From Oscillospiraceae bacterium (GTDB lineage: Bacteria; Bacillota; Clostridia; Oscillospirales; Oscillospiraceae), in assembly GCA_015067785.1 (NCBI GenBank), contig SVLR01000008.1:1-64000 (forward strand): a stretch of 64,000 bases of DNA, read 5' to 3'. Shown piece by piece: positions 41,165 through 50,351 of this stretch; the first letter of the stretch is position 1; every line of letters begins with the position of its first letter. The notes under the pieces are model-generated. The model was not told the DNA's origin. It ran no database searches and worked only from the letters and a program-made list of their open reading frames with translations. Both the position numbers and the translations under genes were made by a program.

Positions 41165-43123
41165 ATGGACAGTCGCAGAATCTGCTTGGGAAGGATAGGA
41201 AAGCACCCGACGGTAGCCTATGCTGCCGAGGAACTTGGTCGGTATCTCAAAAGAATGGATCCTGCGCTATCTGTGGAGATTTTTCCGACGGATGCTGTGA
41301 CGGATACCGCTGTACCGGTTATTTGGGTGGGCAAAGATCCAAGTTTTTGCACAGAAGTGCCCGCTGTAGAGAATCCCTCTTTGGATGATGTCATCGCGAT
41401 AAAGATAGAAAATGGTGGTGGCTATATATCCGGGTCCAATGAACGGAGCGTTTTGATTGCGGTTTACCGCTTATTAAAAGAGCTGGGCTGTGATTGGGTG
41501 CGTCCCGGCGTTGAGGGAGAGCGAATTCCCCAAAAAGAAATTTCCTGCGACCATATACAGATTCAGGAAAAAGCCAGCTACCGGCATCGGGGCGTATGTA
41601 TGGAAGGTGCGGTATCCTACGAAAATGCTGCAGAAATGATCGATTTTCTTCCCAAAATCGGAATGAATGCCTATTTTATAGAGCATTTTGAGCCGGTCGT
41701 GTTTTTTAGAAGATGGTATAATCACAAAAGCAATCCTTATTTGCAGCCTACGCCTATCAGCCGGGACGATGTGATTGCTATGCGAAGAGCTTTGGAAAAG
41801 GAAATTGCGAAACGGGGCATCTTGTACCATAAAACCGGTCACGGGTGGACCAATGAGCCCTTCGGGATGGATGGCACAAGCTGGAGCGCAGTAGATCCGG
41901 AGACTGTCCCGGAAGAAACACGGAAATTTTTGGCGCAGATCGATGGGAAACGCACATTATGGAAGAACATTCCTATGTTTACCAATCTGTGCTACTCTCA
42001 GTCCGAGGTACGGAAACGGATGATAGATGCCATCGTAGATCACTGCGAGGAAAATCCTCATATCGATCTATTGCATTTTTGGCTGGCGGACGGTACCAAC
42101 AACCATTGCGAATGTGAAGCTTGCGCACAGATGCTTCCTGCGGATTGGTATGTACTTATGCTCAACGAGTTGGACGAGGCACTGACTGCCCGAAAGATCA
42201 ATACAAAAATTGTGTTTCTGATTTATGTGGATCTTTTATGGGCACCGCAAAAATATAAACTCAACAACCCCGACCGGTTTGTTTTGATGTTTGCGCCCAT
42301 TACCCGTAACTACGGACAAAACTACGGGGAGCATCTGCATTTTGATGGGGAATTGCCGGAGTATCGGCGTAATAAACTGGATTTTGCCGCTTCCCTGGCG
42401 TTGAATCTCGCTCAGCTTCGGCAGTGGCAAAAGGGGTTTGCGGGCGATAGCTTTATTTATGACTATCATCTGATGTATGCCCATTTCAATGATCCCGGCT
42501 ATGAAGCCTGCGCGAAAAATGTGTTCGAGGATATGAAAGGCCTTTCTGATATGGGGCTGAATGGAATGGTCAGCTGTCAGTTGCAGCGCTGTTTCTTTCC
42601 TACGGCGCTGCCGATGAAAACGATGGCAGCAGCTTTGTGGGACAAAAACTGTGATTACGAGCAAATGGCGAATGCATATTATCTGTCTGCTTTTGGTCCG
42701 GACGGAATGCTGGTGCGCCGATATATGCAAACGATTTCTTGCCAATTTGCGATTTATGAAGGCCCATCTCACGGGCGTGGGGCAAAAATTGATGGTCAAT
42801 TATGTCAGAATTACCGGGATTTGGAGCAATGTGTTGCAGAATTCGCCCCGATCATTGACAAGTATTGCGGCGCAGACGCTCCGTGGAGCGCAGATTGGCA
42901 AATACTAAAAATGCATAGTCAGTATGTGCTGACACTTGCAAAAGCGCTGGAGCTTACACAGAGCGGAGACGATGCAGGTGCGCAGGATGCGATCCGGGAA
43001 ATGCTGGACGATATCAACCAAAATGAATTGGCGCTGCAAAAGGTTGTTGATGGGAATAAGATGAAGATGCACTGGAGTCGGCGGTTGGATCGTTCCAAGT
43101 GCTGCACGGTCGATGTGCTGTGA
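41165..43123 (+). CDS. DUF4838 / alpha-glucuronidase-like protein
   Basis: The 652-residue protein has an N-terminal glucuronidase/GH20b-like domain (EELGRYLKRMDPALSVEIFP, SNERSVLIAVYRLLKELGCDWVRPG) and a TIM-barrel DUF4838 region (HFWLADGTNNHCECEAC, QLRQWQKGFAGDSFIYDYH). The barrel with acidic residues suggests glycoside hydrolase activity. No signal peptide is seen. It is in line with the sialidase-like gene 12 bp downstream. ATG 41165 follows GAGGAAGAG. Confidence 0.8.
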   Translation: MDSRRICLGRIGKHPTVAYAAEELGRYLKRMDPALSVEIFPTDAVTDTAVPVIWVGKDPSFCTEVPAVENPSLDDVIAIKIENGGGYISGSNERSVLIAVYRLLKELGCDWVRPGVEGERIPQKEISCDHIQIQEKASYRHRGVCMEGAVSYENAAEMIDFLPKIGMNAYFIEHFEPVVFFRRWYNHKSNPYLQPTPISRDDVIAMRRALEKEIAKRGILYHKTGHGWTNEPFGMDGTSWSAVDPETVPEETRKFLAQIDGKRTLWKNIPMFTNLCYSQSEVRKRMIDAIVDHCEENPHIDLLHFWLADGTNNHCECEACAQMLPADWYVLMLNELDEALTARKINTKIVFLIYVDLLWAPQKYKLNNPDRFVLMFAPITRNYGQNYGEHLHFDGELPEYRRNKLDFAASLALNLAQLRQWQKGFAGDSFIYDYHLMYAHFNDPGYEACAKNVFEDMKGLSDMGLNGMVSCQLQRCFFPTALPMKTMAAALWDKNCDYEQMANAYYLSAFGPDGMLVRRYMQTISCQFAIYEGPSHGRGAKIDGQLCQNYRDLEQCVAEFAPIIDKYCGADAPWSADWQILKMHSQYVLTLAKALELTQSGDDAGAQDAIREMLDDINQNELALQKVVDGNKMKMHWSRRLDRSKCCTVDVL

Positions 43124-43135
43124 CGGGAGGATATG

Positions 43136-44221
43136 ATGAAAAAGATTGGCAGACAAGTATTCTTTTTGCCGACCGATGAACGGGTAAAGCGAAATGGTGA
43201 GGGCGCGTTTATCCGCTTGAAGGATGGGCGGATCATGTTCGCCTATACGGAGTATGCCACTTCCGGCGGCGATCATGATTGGGCACAGCTTGTAGCCATT
43301 TATTCCGCCAATGAGGGAGAAACCTGGTCAGAGCGTCGTGTGCTGATGCAGCCGCGTGCCCAAGATGCAAATATCATGAGCGTATCCCTGTTACGCATGG
43401 AAAATGGCGATTTAGGTCTGTTTTTCTTGCGAAAAACGGACGGTCTGTGCCGATTGCATTTAGCGCGTTCTGCAGATGAGGGAGATTCCTGGTATGAAGA
43501 GACGGTCTGCTGTGACGAAGGCTACTATGTAGTTAATAACGACCGCGTCGTGCGCCTGCAAAATGGAAATATTCTGTTCCCTGCCAATTTGCACGTGCGT
43601 CCGGACAGCGGATATTCCGTGCAGTGCATTTTCTGCTCCGAGGATGATGGAAAAACGTGGAAAAAGCTGGGGGAGCCAGTGTACCATCCTTTTCCTAACA
43701 GTACTACCGGCTTACAGGAGAGCGGCCTTTTCCAGTTTTCGGATGAGAGCCTTTGGGCTTGGGCCAGAACCCGTTCCGGCAGCCAGTTTATGATGTATTC
43801 CCAAGACGATGGAGCGACTTGGACAACGCCTTGCGGCAGCGAGCTGTTTACGGGGCCGGATTCGCCAATGCAAGTAAAAAAAGTTGGTGCTGCAACCGTT
43901 GCAATTTTTAATCCGAAGCCGAGATATTGTGGACGTATTGAGCTGGAAACGGCAGAAACAGGGAAGAAGCTTTGGGCGAGGACACCGTTTGTGTGCTTAG
44001 TGAGCCGTGATGGGGGAAGAACCTTTCCGGAAGGATATATGTTAGAAGACGATCCTGCCAATGCCTATTGCTATCCTGCTATATTTGCGGGTGATGACTA
44101 TTTTCTGGTTGCCTATTACCACTCCAACGATTCCGGCGTATGCTTGAGCAGTTGCAAGCTGACAAAGGTTATGCAAGCGGAACTGATAGATGGCTATGAA
44201 GTAAAAAGCTGCATTCCCTAA
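43136..44221 (+). CDS. Sialidase-like beta-propeller with five Asp boxes
   Basis: The 361-residue protein has Asp-box motifs SxDxGxTW at five places: SANEGETW, SADEGDSW, SEDDGKTW, SQDDGATW and SRDGGRTF. This indicates a six-bladed sialidase-type propeller. An obvious FRIP motif is missing, so true sialidase activity is not certain. No secretion signal is visible, so it would act inside the cell on imported oligosaccharide. The second ATG (43136) is better spaced from GGGAGG than the first (43133). Confidence 0.8.
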   Translation: MKKIGRQVFFLPTDERVKRNGEGAFIRLKDGRIMFAYTEYATSGGDHDWAQLVAIYSANEGETWSERRVLMQPRAQDANIMSVSLLRMENGDLGLFFLRKTDGLCRLHLARSADEGDSWYEETVCCDEGYYVVNNDRVVRLQNGNILFPANLHVRPDSGYSVQCIFCSEDDGKTWKKLGEPVYHPFPNSTTGLQESGLFQFSDESLWAWARTRSGSQFMMYSQDDGATWTTPCGSELFTGPDSPMQVKKVGAATVAIFNPKPRYCGRIELETAETGKKLWARTPFVCLVSRDGGRTFPEGYMLEDDPANAYCYPAIFAGDDYFLVAYYHSNDSGVCLSSCKLTKVMQAELIDGYEVKSCIP

Positions 44222-44241
44222 TCTGTGTATGTAAAATTAAG

Positions 44242-44267
44242 ACCAGCCGCCTACATTGGCGGCTGGT
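44242..44267. terminator. Terminator between convergent genes
   Basis: ACCAGCCGCC TACATT GGCGGCTGGT, followed by TTGCTATTTCTTTT on the plus strand. Confidence 0.8.
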
Positions 44268-44270
44268 TTG

Positions 44271-45077
44271 CTATTTCTTTTGTAACAGACTTTTTTGGTA
44301 CTGTAAGGGCGTCATACCGGATTCGTCCTTAAATACGCGGCAAAAGTAGGACTGGCTGCTGAAGCCGCATCGACTGCTGATTTCTCCAATGGCCAAATCA
44401 GAATTTTCCAGCATATTTTTTGCGGAAATGATACGGGTCATCAGGATGTAGCTCATGACAGTTAGACCGGTAGATTGTTTGAATTTTTTGCAGAAATAGT
44501 ATTTGCTTATGTGCAGCACGGAACAAATTTCGTCAATGGTCAGGTGCTCGTGAATGTGACTGTTTATATATTCTGTTGCTTTTTGCACCATACCGGAAAT
44601 CGGGAAAACTGTATTTGTGGCATATTCGTTGAGCAGGATCAACAGCTTGATATAGTGACTGGTTACAAGGGCATTGTGATAATAATCCCGATCTTCGTAC
44701 ATTGCAAGGTCATCGAAGATCCCGCAGATCTGCTGTGCGGTCTTGGGGGGTACTTGCGCATATACCATAGAATTGGGGGTAAAAAGGCTTTTCATCTGTA
44801 GATCTTCCGGGAATAGGTCAAGAACTTTATCCAGATCGTGGTTGGACAAAAAGACCTTGCTGCGGTCATATGCTTCCGGACGATCCGGAAGCGTATAGTA
44901 AAAGCGGTTTGCACCGACAAAGCAAAGGCATCCCGGCGCGAGGGGATAGTTTTTCTCCCGGTCTACGATGCTTCCGCTGCCGGAATGGATGTACATGATC
45001 ATATTTCGGTTGATCGTATGCCATGTATTATATCGGGTATTAAAGCCTGTATGATGGATTCTCACATTTTTATTCAA
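44271..45077 (-). CDS. AraC-family transcriptional regulator
   Basis: The 268-residue protein (TTG start at 45077 supported by AAGGGGGC) has an N-terminal cupin-like sensor (MIMYIHSGSGSIVDREKN) and the AraC domain (LTIDEICSVLHISKYYFCKKFKQ; AIGEISSRCGFSSQSYFCRVFKDESG). It is divergent to nagB at 45222, with a 144-bp A/T-rich gap, so it probably controls the nag operon. A longer frame to 45134 exists without a ribosome site. Confidence 0.85.
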   Translation of the reverse strand: MNKNVRIHHTGFNTRYNTWHTINRNMIMYIHSGSGSIVDREKNYPLAPGCLCFVGANRFYYTLPDRPEAYDRSKVFLSNHDLDKVLDLFPEDLQMKSLFTPNSMVYAQVPPKTAQQICGIFDDLAMYEDRDYYHNALVTSHYIKLLILLNEYATNTVFPISGMVQKATEYINSHIHEHLTIDEICSVLHISKYYFCKKFKQSTGLTVMSYILMTRIISAKNMLENSDLAIGEISSRCGFSSQSYFCRVFKDESGMTPLQYQKSLLQKK

Positions 45078-45221
45078 AAGAGCCGCCCCCTTTTTGTAAG
45101 TAGTATAGCATAAAAAGCAAAAAAAGACAACCACAGTAAAAAATATACAAAAATATAACTATTTTTCTCCGGATTTTAATATTAGAATAAAAATACAAGA
45201 TACTACTTGGAGGGATTTTTT

Positions 45222-45992
45222 ATGTTAGAACAATACAAGCGTGATCAGCTTACAATAAAAAAATATACCACGCGTCAGGAGATGGGCGCGGCGGCGGCCG
45301 CAGATGCCGAAAAGGTGATTGCAGAGATCATTGCGGAAAAGGGCTACATCAATATGATTTTCGCGGCAGCTCCTTCTCAAAATGAGATGCTGCAGAGTCT
45401 GCTAAACAGTGATCGTATTGACTGGAGCAAGGTCAATGCTATGCATATGGACGAATACGTGGGACTTCCGGAAGGGAGCGCACAGAGCTTTGGCACATAT
45501 TTGAATGACCACATTTTTAGCCATAAGAATTTTAAGAGTGTTCACTATATTCACGGTGCAGCAGAGGATGCACAGGCAGAATGTGCGCGCTATTCAGAGA
45601 TTTTGCAGAAGTATCCTGTGGATGTTGTGTGCTTGGGTATCGGCGAAAACGGCCATATCGCTTTTAATGACCCTTGGGTAGCAGAGTTTGAGGATAAAAA
45701 GGCTGTCAAGGTAGTACAGCTGGACGAAATGTGCAGGAATCAGCAGGTCAATGACGGCTGCTTCCAGACCATTGATGATGTGCCTACCCACGCGATTACA
45801 CTTACGATCCCTTCTTTACTGGCAGCGAAATATTTATTCTGCGTTGTGCCTGCCGCAACGAAGGCGGAGGCAGTTAAGAATACAGTATACGGTCCTATTT
45901 CGGAGAATTGCCCGGCAAGCATTATGCGGACACATAGCGCGGCTATCCTGTACTGCGATGCAGACAGCGGCAAGTATCTTACGGAGGAGTAA
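45222..45992 (+). CDS. nagB: Glucosamine-6-phosphate deaminase
   Basis: The 256-residue enzyme contains MHMDEYVGLPEGSAQSF and LGIGENGHIAFNDP, the intact NagB active-site signatures. It converts glucosamine-6-phosphate to fructose-6-phosphate and ammonia. GGAGGG lies 7 bases before ATG 45222. It is followed by nagA after 5 bp. This is the canonical copy, unlike the divergent homologue at 25236. Confidence 0.93.
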   Translation: MLEQYKRDQLTIKKYTTRQEMGAAAAADAEKVIAEIIAEKGYINMIFAAAPSQNEMLQSLLNSDRIDWSKVNAMHMDEYVGLPEGSAQSFGTYLNDHIFSHKNFKSVHYIHGAAEDAQAECARYSEILQKYPVDVVCLGIGENGHIAFNDPWVAEFEDKKAVKVVQLDEMCRNQQVNDGCFQTIDDVPTHAITLTIPSLLAAKYLFCVVPAATKAEAVKNTVYGPISENCPASIMRTHSAAILYCDADSGKYLTEE

Positions 45993-45997
45993 AAGCT

Positions 45998-47134
45998 ATG
46001 ATTACCCGAATCAAAAACGGAAATGTACTGATAGACGGTGTTTTTCAAAAAGTAGATCTGTTTTTAGACGGGAAAACCATTGCCTCGATCGGTACGCAGA
46101 TGTCTTTCGACCAAGAAGTTGATGCTGAGGGCAATTATGTAACTGCCGGCTTTATTGATCTGCATTGCCACGGCGGTGGCGGCGCAGATTTCAGTGATGG
46201 GGATGTTGAAGGTGTGCTCTGCGCTGCCAAATTGCATCTGCAGCACGGAACCACAACGTTATTTCCAACTGCGCTTTCGGCAGATTTCGATGCACTGGAG
46301 AAAGCAGTCTGTGCCATCGAAGAGGCGCAAAAGCAGATGCCTATGCTTGCAGGTATCCATTTAGAGGGACCTTATTTTTCACCTGCGCAGACGGGTGCAC
46401 AAAATGGAAAAGTGCTTAGAAAGCCACTGGCAGAGGAATATCAGAAGATCCTTTCAAAGCACAAAATTGCCCGCTGGGATTATGCCCCGGAATTAGATCC
46501 GGATTTTCAGTTCTTACATGCGCTGCTTGCGGATGGCGTGATTCCTTCCGCTGCCCATACCGATGCTACTTGCGCGGAAATGGAAGCGGCTGCGCAGCAA
46601 GGATGCCGTCTCATTACCCATTTATATTCCTGCACATCCACCATCCGCAGAGAAGCAGGCTTCCGTATTGCCGGCGTGGTGGAGGCGACCTATCTAAGAG
46701 ACGACGTATGCGCAGAGCTGATTGCAGACGGATGCCATTTACCCTATTCACTTTTGCGTCTGGCATATAAATTAAAAGGTGCAGACCGATTGGTTTTGGT
46801 TACAGATGCTATGCGTGCTGCCGGATTGGAACAAACCGGCGCATTTGACATTGGCGGTGTTCCTTGTATTGTGGAGGACGGTGTAGCAAAGCTGCTGGAT
46901 AGATCGGCTTTTGCCGGAAGTGTTGCTACAGCGGACAGACTGGTAAGGACTTGTTATGCAGCTGGGATTCCTTTGGCGGATTGTGTTAAAATGGTCACAC
47001 AAACACCGGCCAAAATAATGGGTCTTCATAACAAAGGATGCATTGCGATCGGATATGACGCAGATATTGTTATTTTTGGTGCCGATATCGCGGTAAAAAA
47101 GGTGTTTTTACAGGGAGAGGAAATGGTATGGTGA
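45998..47134 (+). CDS. nagA: N-acetylglucosamine-6-phosphate deacetylase
   Basis: The 378-residue amidohydrolase has the metal pair DLHCHGGGG, the metal Glu in GIHLEGPYF, a His in AAHTDATC, another in ITHLYSC, and the catalytic Asp in LVTDAMRAAG. It deacetylates GlcNAc-6-phosphate for NagB. Its end overlaps the epimerase start by 7 bases. Confidence 0.93.
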   Translation: MITRIKNGNVLIDGVFQKVDLFLDGKTIASIGTQMSFDQEVDAEGNYVTAGFIDLHCHGGGGADFSDGDVEGVLCAAKLHLQHGTTTLFPTALSADFDALEKAVCAIEEAQKQMPMLAGIHLEGPYFSPAQTGAQNGKVLRKPLAEEYQKILSKHKIARWDYAPELDPDFQFLHALLADGVIPSAAHTDATCAEMEAAAQQGCRLITHLYSCTSTIRREAGFRIAGVVEATYLRDDVCAELIADGCHLPYSLLRLAYKLKGADRLVLVTDAMRAAGLEQTGAFDIGGVPCIVEDGVAKLLDRSAFAGSVATADRLVRTCYAAGIPLADCVKMVTQTPAKIMGLHNKGCIAIGYDADIVIFGADIAVKKVFLQGEEMVW

Positions 47135-48423
47135 CAGATAGTTTAGATGCGAAGGAATATCTGTCCTTCTTTAAGCAGGAGCTGACGGACAATCTGTTGT
47201 CCTTTTGGATGCCTCGGTGCTTGGATCAGGAAAACGGCGGCTATCTGAATTGCTTCACAAACGATGGCAGCAGGCTGGTTTCTACAGATAAATATACTTG
47301 GTCTCAGGGGCGTTTCCTTTGGATGTTTTCCAAGCTTTCTATGATGAAAAGTACGATGTTCTCTCAGGAACAGAGACAGACATTTCTGCAGTATGCGGAA
47401 AATGGCAAGAATTTTTTACTGGAGCACGTTCTTTTAGGGCCGGAGGATTATCGATGCATCTTCCTAATGGATGCAGAGGGAAAACCCAAGCATGTGGGAG
47501 ACCATGAGGGCTATGACCTGAGTATTTCGGCAGACTGCTTCGTGGTTATGGGCTTTGCGGCCTATGCCCTTGCGGCAAAGGATGAAGCGGCATGGGAGTT
47601 TGCTAAGCGTCTGGGCGATTCCGTTTGGGAGCGCTATCAGTCCGGTAATTTCCGTTCTCTTCCGTATCCCGTCACGCCGGCCTACCGTTCTCATGCCAAG
47701 CCGATGATCCTCACAAATGTCTGCTGTGAGCTTTATAAAGCGGCAGAGCAGTTTGATCCCCGGTATGCAAAGCTGTTACAGGAGCGGGTTGGACAGTGCC
47801 ATCGGGAAGTGTTTGAGGTGTTTCAGGATGCAAATCACCTGATACACGAATTTAAGTATGCAGACGGCGATTTTCCTGCGCATCTTTTTGGTCAGCACAT
47901 CAATCCCGGACATACGCTGGAAGATATGTGGTTCCAAATGGAAGCGGTGCAGATCCTGAAAGATGATAGCGCACTTCCGCAAATCAAGCAGATCGTGAAA
48001 AGTACGATGGCCTTGGGCTGGGATGAACAGTGGGGAGGACTCTACCATTTTATCCCCTGTGATGGCCTAAATACAGTGTATGAGGTCGGAGAAGCGGCAG
48101 AGGAACCGCAGATGAAGCTTGTGCTGGATGATTGGGGCAGTAAGCTTTGGTGGGTCCACTCAGAAGCAATGTATACAAATCTTTTGATGTATTGCCGCAC
48201 CAGTGACGATGCATATTGGACCTTGTTTAAGAAGGTCTTTGATTATACCTACCGTACATTCCCCAATCCGGACAGAGATATTCGGGAATGGATACAGATC
48301 CGCACGAGAGAAGGGCTTCCTCAGGAAAAGGTTGTTGCGTTGCCGGTTAAGGATCCCTACCATATTATTCGCAATGTAATTTTGATCATCGAATTACTGG
48401 AAGAAAGGTTAGTGGAAGAATGA
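47128..48423 (+). CDS. N-acylglucosamine 2-epimerase (AGE) family protein
   Basis: The 431-residue protein has the (alpha/alpha)6 AGE fold signatures: TYTWSQGRFLWMFSKL, HEGYDLSISADCFVVMGFAAYA, and a C-terminal GGLYHFIPCDG and LWWVHSEAMY. It should interconvert N-acylmannosamine/glucosamine or a related sugar. In the nag setting it could feed ManNAc from sialic acid into the GlcNAc pathway. It overlaps its neighbours on both sides (7 and 4 bases), indicating tight coupling. Confidence 0.85.
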   Translation: MVTDSLDAKEYLSFFKQELTDNLLSFWMPRCLDQENGGYLNCFTNDGSRLVSTDKYTWSQGRFLWMFSKLSMMKSTMFSQEQRQTFLQYAENGKNFLLEHVLLGPEDYRCIFLMDAEGKPKHVGDHEGYDLSISADCFVVMGFAAYALAAKDEAAWEFAKRLGDSVWERYQSGNFRSLPYPVTPAYRSHAKPMILTNVCCELYKAAEQFDPRYAKLLQERVGQCHREVFEVFQDANHLIHEFKYADGDFPAHLFGQHINPGHTLEDMWFQMEAVQILKDDSALPQIKQIVKSTMALGWDEQWGGLYHFIPCDGLNTVYEVGEAAEEPQMKLVLDDWGSKLWWVHSEAMYTNLLMYCRTSDDAYWTLFKKVFDYTYRTFPNPDRDIREWIQIRTREGLPQEKVVALPVKDPYHIIRNVILIIELLEERLVEE

Positions 48424-49187
48424 AAAAAGAAATTTTTGCAAAATACAGGAAAGTATACGAACAGGCGTGGATGCCTATTTTTGGTCAAGACGAATTTGAT
48501 ACGGAAGTGCTTTTAGAAGGCTGCCGCCTTGCCAATTTGCAGGTAATCGAATATACGCTGCGCAGATCGGATGCAAGCACAGTGATTCCCACTTTGCGGC
48601 AACGTTTCCCGGATGCTGTGATTGTAGCCGGTAGCACTATCGATGACGAGAATGTGATTTGTCAAATGAAAACAAAGTATTCCCAGCTGATGACGATCGC
48701 AGAATTGATGCCCTATGTGGACGGTTTCGTTTCCATGCTGCCTTATTCGGATGCAACACTTGAGAGATACAGCAGCACCCATTTGTGCATTCCCACTGCC
48801 CAGACAGGTGGTGAAGCGCTGCGTCAGGTGGGTAAGGGCGCTGCATTTATCAAGGTTTTGGGCCCTGATTTCTCTTTCTCCAAGAGTCTGCATGCAGTGC
48901 CGACTTTTGGATACTGTCCTACATATATCACCGGTGGTGTAACCCGGGAGCGTATGCACGAAGCATTTGCTGCAGGCAATGTACTTTGCGCCGCGGGCTT
49001 TGATGTAGTGCTAAAAGGTGAAGATCCGGAAACAATAACCCCAGAGCGGGTGGCGGAGTTGCTCCGATCCTTTGTAGAGACAGCGAAGGCAGCTCGTGCA
49101 GAGGTAAATCCCCAATTGCATCAGCTTGAAAAGCTGACAGACGAGGAATTTGTGGCAGCACTGCCGAACTACTGCAGTGTAATTTGA
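48420..49187 (+). CDS. KDPG/KHG aldolase-like protein
   Basis: The 255-residue protein resembles the KDPG aldolase (Eda) TIM barrel: EGCRLANLQVIEYTLRR, DAVIVAGSTIDDENV, AFIKVLGPDF (Schiff-base Lys candidate) and PTYITGGVTRERM. Eda-type enzymes split 2-keto-3-deoxy sugar acids. Sialic acid is also a 2-keto-3-deoxy acid, but it is usually cleaved by NanA, which is not seen in the window. Its place after the AGE epimerase raises the idea of a keto-acid sugar split here. Confidence 0.72.
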   Translation: MKKEIFAKYRKVYEQAWMPIFGQDEFDTEVLLEGCRLANLQVIEYTLRRSDASTVIPTLRQRFPDAVIVAGSTIDDENVICQMKTKYSQLMTIAELMPYVDGFVSMLPYSDATLERYSSTHLCIPTAQTGGEALRQVGKGAAFIKVLGPDFSFSKSLHAVPTFGYCPTYITGGVTRERMHEAFAAGNVLCAAGFDVVLKGEDPETITPERVAELLRSFVETAKAARAEVNPQLHQLEKLTDEEFVAALPNYCSVI

Positions 49188-49206
49188 TTTAAGGAGATGG
49201 CGCATA

Positions 49207-50292
49207 ATGGATAATAGGTTTGTCTTTAAGCATCCCAACATCCCGACAGAAGAGCTTACCGTCTATGATGCGAGAAAAGAGCCTTTTCAAATTTGCGGTC
49301 TTTATCAGCCTGAAGAACCCGGTTTCTTTAGACGGATGCCCACAGAGGTTGCTGAAACGATAAGCAAAAGAGTTCGTTTGCTGCATACCAATACTGCTGG
49401 CGGACGGCTACGCTTTGTCACAGATTCTCCCTATATCGCGGTTGGGGCGGTATACCCGCCTATGGAATTTCCCTCTGCCCGCACAGCGGCCTTTGCGGCG
49501 GCCGGCGCATTCAGCTTTGATCTCTATGCCGACGGCAAATACTGCCGAATTCTGTGGCCAATGGAAATTACGCAGCGGGGAAGCGTGGTCAGCTTTGATA
49601 TCCCTGATGGACGATACGAGTCTTTTTGTGATCTGGGCGAGAAAAAATTGCGGGAGATAACCCTGAATTTCCCTTCTTTTGTGAATATTTCTGCGGTTTA
49701 TATTGGCTTACAGCGGGGTTCTGTACTGAAAGCTGCACCGGAATACGTGAATAAAAAACCGGTTGTTTTCTACGGTTCCTCTATTACACAGGGTGCTTGC
49801 GCTTCCCACCCCGGAAACATTTATCAAAATATCCTATCCAGAAGATTAAATTTTGATTATTTGAATTTAGGGTTTGCCAGCGGCGCCAAAGCAGAGGATG
49901 CGATCATTGACTATCTGTGCACATTGGATATGTGTATGCTGGTCTTTGATTATGACCACAATGCCAAAGATTTAGCGTTTCTGAAAAATACCCATTTGCC
50001 GGCATTGCGAAAATTGCGCGCGGCACATCCGGATATTCCCTTTGTCGTGCTTTCACGCCCCAATCGTGATCCAAACGAGGAACAGGCCTGCGACCGCGCA
50101 AAGCTGATCGAAGAAAACTGCCGCATAATTGCCGACGAGTGGGACGCACCGGTGCATTTTGTCAACGGGCAGGCAATTTTCCATAGTCATGACAGCGAAA
50201 TGATGACCATTGATGGTACCCATCCTACGGATTTGGGATTTTACTGCATAGCAGAGGCGCTCTGTGACCTGATGGCAACATATTTGGGATAG
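49207..50292 (+). CDS. SGNH esterase with N-terminal GxDLY-type beta-domain
   Basis: The 361-residue protein has an N-terminal beta-sandwich with AFSFDLYADGKYCRILWP, similar to the GxDLY domain, and a C-terminal SGNH hydrolase. The hydrolase shows YGSSITQGACASHPG (nucleophile Ser), ASGAKAEDA, and DGTHPTDLGFYCIAE (Asp/His). It likely removes O-acetyl or other acyl groups from sugars. It is the last enzyme of the nag run, with 60 bp to the next AraC gene. Confidence 0.82.
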   Translation: MDNRFVFKHPNIPTEELTVYDARKEPFQICGLYQPEEPGFFRRMPTEVAETISKRVRLLHTNTAGGRLRFVTDSPYIAVGAVYPPMEFPSARTAAFAAAGAFSFDLYADGKYCRILWPMEITQRGSVVSFDIPDGRYESFCDLGEKKLREITLNFPSFVNISAVYIGLQRGSVLKAAPEYVNKKPVVFYGSSITQGACASHPGNIYQNILSRRLNFDYLNLGFASGAKAEDAIIDYLCTLDMCMLVFDYDHNAKDLAFLKNTHLPALRKLRAAHPDIPFVVLSRPNRDPNEEQACDRAKLIEENCRIIADEWDAPVHFVNGQAIFHSHDSEMMTIDGTHPTDLGFYCIAEALCDLMATYLG

Positions 50293-50351
50293 TCACACGC
50301 ATACTACACATAGCAAAAGTACAAAACTCACCTTGGGAAAGGAGCAACCCC

